From contig JAHRBS010000007.1 in the NCBI GenBank assembly GCA_024305745.1, positions 2,356,001 to 2,420,000 of the forward strand: a DNA stretch of 64,000 nucleotides, given 5' to 3'. Both the position numbers and the translations under genes were made by a program. This document shows positions 57,201 to 64,000 of this stretch, in pieces (within the stretch, counting starts at the first letter, position 1; the number at the start of each line of letters is the position of its first letter). Origin of the DNA: Polyporus tsugae. Its lineage: Eukaryota; Basidiomycota; Agaricomycetes; Polyporales; Polyporaceae. A model generated the notes under the pieces. It was not told where the DNA came from, did no database searches, and was given only the letters and a program-made list of their open reading frames with translations.

Positions 57201-59529
57201 GAGCCCACTCAACGAATACGCTTCACTCGGTGCGGATATCACCGCCATCCCCTTCGACGAAGACTACCAACAATTGGTGTGTTCGAACTGTGCTGTCACC
57301 ATGGGTTGTTAATCACGTGTCTACAGGTCCCCAAGGAGAAGCTGCTCACCTCCATGGAACGGGTCATTGTCGATGCTGTCAACAAAGTCGGCGTTGACAT
57401 CAACCGTGCTGTCACCGATTCATACTATCAGCATCTCCTCCAGTTCGTATCTGGTCTCGGTCCTCGAAAGGCTCAGCTCCTCGTAAAGAAGATCGCCTCT
57501 ATGGTACGCACCATGATAGACATTGATTCGTCCTATCATTCACATACTGTTTTAATCGCCTCGTAGGGAGGTAACCTCATCAATCGCGGACAGTTCATTA
57601 AGAACGGTCTGATGACGATGAAAATCTTCTTGAACGCATCGGCCTTCCTTCGTATCGTTCAGGACTCTGAACCAAAGCCCGCGAAGAACCGGCACGGAGA
57701 GGAGATCGACGTTCCAGACCCATTGGACAGTACACGAGTCCATCCCGAAGACTACGAGCTTGCTCGAAAGATGGCTACCGATGCGCTTGAGTTAGACGAA
57801 GAAGACATTCACGACGAACACCCCTCCCATGTTGTGTCGCAGATCATGCGAGACGATGACAGCGAGAAGAAGCTCGACGAGCTGAACCTCGACGACTTCG
57901 CCGTCAACATGTACCGAACCAACCAGGACAAGAAGCGGCACACTCTCAACGTCATCCGCGAGGAGTTGCTCCGGCCGTACGGGGAGATGCGCAAGGACTT
58001 CGTCCTTCCCGCCGATTGGGACGTCATAACCATGCTCACTGGAGAGACGATGCGAACCCTGCGCATTGGCCTCATCGTCTCTGTTCAGGTAGTCCGCGCC
58101 AAGGAACATGTCGCGGTTGTACGCCTCGACTCTGGCATCGAGGGAAACATCCACAGCCGGTATCTCACCGAGTTGAACCATCCCTGTTCTTCGGTTGTCA
58201 AACCCGGGCAGACGCTTTCCGGTGTTGTCATTGAGGTCAAATTGGATCTTCCCGGCGACTCAGTTAGCATCGACCTTTCCGCTCTTGAGACGGACGTCAG
58301 CGCTGGCGACAGCCAATACCGTCGCGTCAAGCACGACGAGGCTTGGAACCATCATCAGTACGACAAGGACAACGAAATGCAGGCCCGCAAGAAGCGAGCC
58401 GAGGTCGATCGGACACGACGGGTCATCAAACACCCGAACTTCCACAACCTCAACTCGCAGCAGGCTGAACAGTACCTCGAGAAGCAGCAGCGTGGTGATG
58501 TGGTCATTCGGCCCTCGTCGAAGGGTGCCAACCACCTGGCCGTAACTTGGAAGGTGGATGACAAGCTTTACCAGCATCTCGGTACGACATCTAAGCTATT
58601 GTGCCCTTCACTCATGCTAACAATTAATTACCACAGACGTCGTAGAACCCAACGCCGACCTAACGGGTCAAACCATCGGCTCCAAGCTCATTGTCGACGG
58701 CACGCATCAGTTCTCCGACTTGGATGAGTTGATCGTCAACCACGTCCAGGCGATGGCGAGAAAGGTGGAGGAACTCATGATGCACGAGAAGTTCAAGGCC
58801 GGGACGGAGGACGACTTGCGTACGTACGCTTCGAGCGCTTAGATTGCTTGATGCTGACCGTGATACGTAGATTTGTTCCTGAGGAACTTCGTCGCCGCGA
58901 ACCCTTCAAAGAGTGCGTACGGCTTTACGCTGAACCGCAAGCGACCGGGGCACTTCAACCTATGCTATTTGGCAAACAAAAACTCCATTGTGCAAACATG
59001 GGTAAGTCGAACGAACTATTGCAAGAGCTCCCAGCTAACTCGACGCTTGTAGCCTGTCCGAGTCACACCTGCTGCATACTACCTGTTCGAAACCCCCGCC
59101 GCAGGCGTACCGGAGCTTTGTGACGCGTTCAAGGTCAGGCAGAAGTCTATGTCGCTCGGCAGCGGTCTCGCAGGTGCCAGCAGTGGCAAGACTCCGTTTG
59201 GCGCTCGCACTCCCGGCAGGACGCCGGCCGCCGGACACGCCACTCCTGGACACATGTCCGTGCGCCAGGTGGGCCGAACACCAAATCCGTATGGTGCTCC
59301 TGGTGTCCCACCCAGCGTTCCTGCTCCCGCTGCCGGCTTCCCACCTGCGTTTCCTGGGTACCCTGGAGGCCAGCAGCAGTACGGCGCGGGCTTCCAGCCG
59401 CCACCCGGGTATCCACAACCTGGCGCGCCTGGCTTTGGTCAGCCTCCCGCTCCTGGCGCAGGTCCCCCTGGTATCCACCCTTCGCGTGCTGCCATGATTC
59501 AGGGCAACGGGTGGGGAGCACCATTCTGA
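54207..59529 (+). CDS. SPT6: Transcription elongation factor and histone chaperone SPT6 (1572 aa)
   Basis: Twelve exons: 54207-54480, 54544-54967, 55020-55140, 55193-55909, 55958-56260, 56329-56661, 56713-57276, 57327-57503, 57567-58581, 58637-58819, 58871-59001, 59053-59529. The first ~270 residues are highly acidic with FNIWDDE-like Spn1-binding sequence (here IHNIWDDERGG). The core has helix-turn-helix and YqgF-like regions (VAPYVGPSMRKGDTPSVMAMSWG), helix-hairpin-helix LQFVSGLGPRKAQLLVKKI, S1 domain (VVRLDSGIEGNIHSRYL) and tandem SH2 (VIRPSSKGANHLAVTWKV). The C-terminal ~130 residues are Gly/Pro-rich with TPFGARTPGRTP and TPNPYG repeats. SPT6 travels with RNA polymerase II and reassembles nucleosomes. 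The start is the first ATG of the open frame. Confidence 0.95.
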
Positions 59530-59969
59530 TCGTTAGAACGTAGACTTCTGCACACTAGCTATTCGTTTCGGGACGGCCGTTTTGTATTTCCATTTCGCAT
59601 ATGTTATCATCGTGCATGTTGCTTGCTGTAATCCAATGTATTATATCCCCAGTTTATCCACACGGAGGTCGAGATGCTCCAGAGACCTTTTTCACATGAA
59701 AACAAACGCAGACGTGCAATTCGTCACGTTAGAATACGCTTGAGACCCCTAGGCCTGTGCTTCACTTGCATATACTGTATGTATAACGTATGGTAACGTA
59801 CAGGGAGTAAAGGGGAGTTGTCGCACAAATGGTGAAGAAATAGAGAACAACATTGTAAACCGTGGCTCGTTATACGACAATCGGACACAGCGCACACCTG
59901 CTACCCACTTGAATAAGGTGAATCTCCCGCGGAAATAATGTGGACACATACTACCTTATTGATGGTATC
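59530..59969. other. Convergent 3' intergenic region
   Basis: The 440 bp contain the 3' flanks of SPT6 (+) and the JMJD4-like gene (-). No other feature recognised. Confidence 0.55.
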
Positions 59970-61310
59970 TCAATTTGCGTAGTCAACGTCCAAGAGGCCC
60001 CGAATATCCGCGAGAACCTCCTCTAACCCTGGTATATGAACCATCTCCAGCTGATCGCGGGCCACGAACTCATCGTAGCAGCTTCGTATTCGTGTTGTCA
60101 TGAAGTCGAGCGATGGCATAAGTTCGGGGGGAGTCCGAGGCCAGAGGGCCTCGTTCACAGGACATGAGCGGCCTGCTGCGAGACACGACGCGTGCCGGAC
60201 CATCTTCCAGAACGTCAACCAACTAGGTGTGTATCGTGAGCACGACAACGTGGACGAACTACGAATAAGAAACGCACTTCCATCCCGCATCCTTCTCCAC
60301 AACATCTTGCACGATCGCAATCCACTCTCTCTTCCAACCAGAGGATGCATTGTGAGGTCCTTCCGCTTCGCCTTGCAACAAGAGTTCTTGGACATCCTCG
60401 AGAGCATGCTCGACTTCTGTGACTTTGGCGCACATGGAGTGGTAGAGCGAAGGAAGATTGACGGAGTTGCACCAGTTGTGGTTGATCGAGATACACGCAG
60501 TCAGATTCTCTACTTGATGATACCAACCGCTGGGACTGCTCGGAGGGACGTCAGCATAACGGGACCATCTATGGGTGATGCAATAGAAGAATGCGCCTAC
60601 ACGAAGATCGTCTCCCCAGGACCTTGCTCGACCACAATGGGACGTGCCTGGTGAAACTGAGGAAACTGTGTCGAATCCACGTTGCGAACATCGTACGCCG
60701 TCTCCAAATGTTCCTCGCCACCCTTACGGAAGAGTAGCGGCGTCTGATCGGGAGGGAAGAGCCACCATCGTTTCCGCCCGCACACGTTCGTCGACCACGA
60801 GTACGACGTGTACACGTCACGATGGAGCGGGGTGAAGGTCCCAGCGGCGCCGACGTAGACGAAGCGGAAGTCATCCTCTGTGCACGCAGAGTAGTATGCG
60901 TTCATCCAGTCATCGCGGAAGATGCCTGGCGCTGTATAGAAGGCCTTGGAGGACTCTTTGCTGTCAGGAACTGTCACGAGCGTGCGCGCCAGGTGCCAAT
61001 CTTTAACGTAGAGTGCGTCGCCTTTCGCGTCCTGCCACAGGGAGATGACGTCGCGGAAGAGCATCTGCTCGCGTCGCTGGTCGCTGAAGTCGCGGGTAGC
61101 ACAGTCGGCGACTGTCACTTCGCAGTGGCCATAGTCGGCTTTGAGACGTTCCCAGTTGATAGTTCCGCCGTTCGACCACCAGTGCTTGAGCGCGGGCCAC
61201 GATGATATTAAGGCTGGCCCGATAATGACCGGCTTGTTAGGCAATAGGTACAAGTGGAGAAACTCCTCGTAGGAGGGAACTGATTCCAATTTCGCGCACA
61301 GAAGCTCCAT
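59970..61310 (-). CDS. JmjC-domain 2-oxoglutarate/iron dioxygenase, JMJD4-like (406 aa)
   Basis: Three exons on the minus strand: 61310-60601, 60535-60278, 60222-59970. The sequence SYEEFLHLYLLPNKPVIIGP opens the cupin fold. The iron site is PLHRDVYTSYSWSTNVCGRKRWWLFPP (HxD) with the distal His in ISINHNWCN, and GWYHQVENL precedes it. KDWHLAR and EWIAIVQDVVEKDAGW match the JMJD4 subgroup, which hydroxylates a lysine of translation release factor eRF1. Substrate is inferred from family only. The last exon (TFWKMVRHA...LADIRGLLDVDYAN) is less conserved. Confidence 0.87.
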
Positions 61311-61641
61311 GCATCTTCTGGTAAATTATAGGAGTCAGTGTCAGGACACTGAACGAGACGAGGACACTACACGTCACCAAAGGGTGGAAGTGGACGAAGT
61401 AAGACGGGGTGTTGATAACGTTGAATGGTGTTGAATGCCAGAATCAAGGCGACTCGGACGGCTTGACTCGGACTCGGAAGTTGGGGTGCGCACAACGGCG
61501 CGCTTCGCCGGAGGCCCCGGCTTCCCCCGTGACGTCAGGCTCATCCTGGCCTCACCTCTGCCAGGCCAGAACTTGAATAGTCTCTCTAATCCAGCCTTTA
61601 TTTGCCCCCCTCACTGAGGCAATACTTTGGGATCCGTAGTT
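61311..61641. other. Divergent promoter region
   Basis: These 331 bp separate the JMJD4-like gene (-) from the small membrane protein gene (+). Nothing else is visible. Confidence 0.55.
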
Positions 61642-62411
61642 ATGGCATCTCCAGACATTGAGCTGGACGATCTCTCACAACGCAGGGCACAACCAGGGGA
61701 CCCTCATGCTATCACAGACCCGGACAAGAATAAAGACGACGGAGTAATGTCGAGCTGGGCATGGACGGCGGCAGCATTGTGAGTAACCCGAATTCTGAAC
61801 AATGCTCTCGATGACGGTTGATGGGTTACGCCCTAGACTGCTGCTCGCGGCCATCCCTCTCCTGCTCTATCCCAAACTACTTCTTTTCCTCTCGGAGACG
61901 GGAACGGAGAGAAGAACCGCCCTTACACCTCTGGAGTCTTTCTTGGCATGGAACACCGGGATCATGTTGACTGCCCTTGCCGTGGCTCTCGTGTTCAATG
62001 TGAGCGAACCGGCCTTTTCAGATTTATCACACCTGCATCTTAATAATGAGCTCTAGATTCCATCAGGACCTGAAGTGCTACACCCGAGAAGATGGTCGCC
62101 AGACCACCCGCTGTTGGAACCAATGTCCTCCGCATGTTTACTTATTTCCTTCTTATCATACAACACTTCGTCCGTTGGTTCACTTGGCTTCCTCATCTCC
62201 CTGGGATCTGGAACAATCGGCCTTTGGGGCTTATGGGCGGCGAGTGTTCACTCTTTGTTTAACCGCACGTGGAGACGCTGATTCTCCCTCCATCTCACAG
62301 ATCCTCTTCGCCGGATCCTCGTCAATCTCACGCAAGACCGGTGCAGACAAGAGGACGTCTCGTTTCATCTTTGGAAACAAAGCAGCAGCCTCGTCGAAGA
62401 AAAAAGAATAG
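61642..62411 (+). CDS. Hypothetical multipass membrane protein (199 aa)
   Basis: Four exons: 61642-61778, 61837-61999, 62057-62245, 62301-62411. After an acidic, hydrophilic N-terminus (MASPDIELDDLSQRRAQ) come about four hydrophobic segments: WAWTAAALLLLAAIPLLLYPKLLLFL, FLAWNTGIMLTALAVALVF, SACLLISFLSYNTSSVGSLG and FLISLGSGTIGLWGLWA. The C-terminus is basic (SRKTGADKRTSRFIFGNKAAASSKKKE), with a KKKE ending like an ER-retrieval signal. I do not recognise the family. Intron 3 uses donor AGT|GTTCAC; reading through would stop at 62280 with a different tail. Confidence 0.75.
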
Positions 62412-62686
62412 AAACAGGAGCAGGCCAGGCGCTCTTGATGTTATTTTATCCTGCCAACTGGCCCTGTACAGTATTCTCCACCTACAGTGTACTCTCTTTG
62501 CTGTATTAATATTCCATCTTGCTGTTTGTCATGAAGAGTTGTTCGCAGCTGGACATCGGAGCCTTGGAAGTGATGAGCGGACTTAGCGGACCGGGAAGTC
62601 GACATTACGTCAGTATCCTTCTGCGGTCCTAATGGCATCATCGCCGATCGCACGCAGCGTTTCCTTCTTCCTTGTTCCCAACCACG

Positions 62687-64000
62687 ATGTCTTTGCAGAA
62701 CGGCGAGACAGCCCCTCTTCTCGGCGGTGTCCCCAATCTCGCGCGCAACGGCCATGTCGACCAGGCTGCTAACCGCACCCGCCGCGTCGCGACCGTCCGC
62801 GCAGTGACCTACTCGGTGCTCACCCTTGTATTCGTGCTTGCCCTTGTGGGTGTCTTCCTCTTCTGGGACAAACTGACGGGCGTCGTGGGACGTCTCCCGA
62901 AGGATCCCCACGAAGCGGCGTTGCTGATAATGGAGCGCGCACCTGTCATTGTGAGTTACGAGCTGTTCACATCAGAACGGCGTGTCGTATGTTGAGACGT
63001 GCGTCAAGGACGGGCATATAGGTCAGTCTAGGCAGACATGGATTATCGCTCCCTTCCTCACGTTTTTCGCAGATTTGCCGATATTGGCACGCTTCGCGTA
63101 CAAGAACAACGCCTCCGCAATTGACTTGACCAAACCGTTCGAGGGTCATGTCGATATTCCCCGTCTAAGGGAGGGCAAAGTTGGCGGCTTCTTCTGGTCC
63201 GTATACGTCGACTGCCCGACGAAGGAAGAGCAAAGCGATGACTTCCTCAAGCCCACAAACCGGGTACGGTACGTGTTTCCCGCAATCCGGTTGTGTACGT
63301 ATATGCGCGTACTTAAGACCGCATTCAATAGCGATACGCTGGAGCAGATTGATATTGCCAAGTTGCTTATCAACAAGTATCCGGAGGTAAGCTCTTAATC
63401 TGTCGATGACCGAGAACGAGGGTTGTGACTGGATTTGTGCATACATAGACCTTTGCCTGGACTCTTAGTTCGCAGGAGATCAAGGTTGCCATTAGCAGGG
63501 GCAAAATCGGATCTCTTCTCGGAGTGGAAGGGTATGTTGGGGCAATGTTGACTGAAGCTATCATTGTTCTGATACTCATACGTCGCAGAGCTCATCAGCT
63601 CGGGAACTCTATCCAAACCCTCCGCCAATACTACGACCTCGGCGCCCGCTACGTGACCCTCACACACGCATGCCACAACGCGTTCGCTGACTCTTGCGGC
63701 ATGTTCCCCGCGCTCGAGCCCCTGCACGGTGGACTCAGCCCACTCGGCTTCTCGCTCATCGAGGAGATGAACCGTCTTGGCATGCTTATCGACCTCAGCC
63801 ACACCTCGGACGACACTGCGAAGCAGGCGTTGAAGCACTCGAAGGCCCCCGTCATCTGGAGCCACTCGTCCGCGCGGGAGGTAAACAACGTGCCTCGTAA
63901 CGTGCCGGACGATGTACTCGCGCTCATTGGGACGGGCCCGAACCAGACGGACGCCGTCGTCATGGTCAACTTTGCGCCGATCTTCGTTGCGCCTCCCGGC
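62687..64000 (+). CDS. Membrane dipeptidase, peptidase family M19 (3' truncated by window edge)
   Basis: Exons: 62687-62950, 63009-63021, 63073-63268, 63331-63385, 63449-63531, 63589->64000. The start MSLQNGETAPLLGG leads into a single membrane anchor (AVTYSVLTLVFVLALVGVFLFW, residues ~39-60), so it is a type II membrane protein. The binuclear zinc ligands are visible: HxD in DGHIDLP (split across the 13-nt exon 2), Glu in VEGAHQLG, His in THACHNAFADS and His in DLSHTSDDTAKQ. M19 enzymes cleave dipeptides such as Cys-Gly. No stop is reached by base 64000. Confidence 0.93.

Overview
The window is nuclear DNA from a filamentous basidiomycete, most likely an Agaricomycete. Genes are dense on both strands and cut by many short GT-AG introns (mostly 46-70 bp, one 13-nt exon). 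Two family signatures fit this group: tandem DUF7918 proteins and a siderophore synthetase of A-T-C-T-C-T-C layout. No rRNA, tRNA, CRISPR or prokaryotic feature was found. Exon models were built by hand from splice sites, reading-frame closure and protein family expectation; all multi-exon models given here close in frame.

Layout. 1-8.2 kb: C-terminal half of a RAD54-type translocase (+), a LIN1/CD2BP2 GYF protein (-), and two tandem DUF7918 genes (-) whose tails are rich in SUMO-consensus motifs. 8.19-8.61 kb: a 418-bp MITE with TA target duplication. 8.8-20.1 kb: HCS1/SMUBP2-type helicase (+), PQ-loop vacuolar transporter (-), LisH-CTLH/CRA protein (+), leucine-rich hypothetical (-), ribosomal protein L7 (-) with a C/D snoRNA in its longest intron, and an NCE101-like small membrane protein (-). 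20.5-27.5 kb: NatB auxiliary subunit NAA25 (+) and two adjacent RPA32 paralogues (+). 27.6-37.8 kb: CE16/GDSL esterase (-), the 2226-residue autophagy lipid-transfer protein ATG2 (+), and RLP24 (-). 37.8-42.3 kb: gene-poor apart from a small basic hypothetical protein (-).

42.3-53.4 kb: a divergent siderophore locus. L-ornithine N5-monooxygenase (-) and a 2464-residue one-adenylation-domain NRPS (+) face away from a 969-bp shared promoter holding clustered GATA elements. The two enzymes would hydroxylate ornithine and then condense acylated hydroxyornithine units into a hydroxamate siderophore of the ferrichrome/basidioferrin kind. The acyltransferase is not in the window. 53.4-64 kb: RibD-like deaminase (-), SPT6 (+), JMJD4-like oxygenase (-), a small multipass membrane protein (+), and a membrane dipeptidase running off the end (+).

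Most genes are housekeeping functions (DNA repair and replication, transcription, translation, autophagy). The accessory content is the siderophore locus, the MITE, and the tandem duplications of DUF7918 and RPA32.
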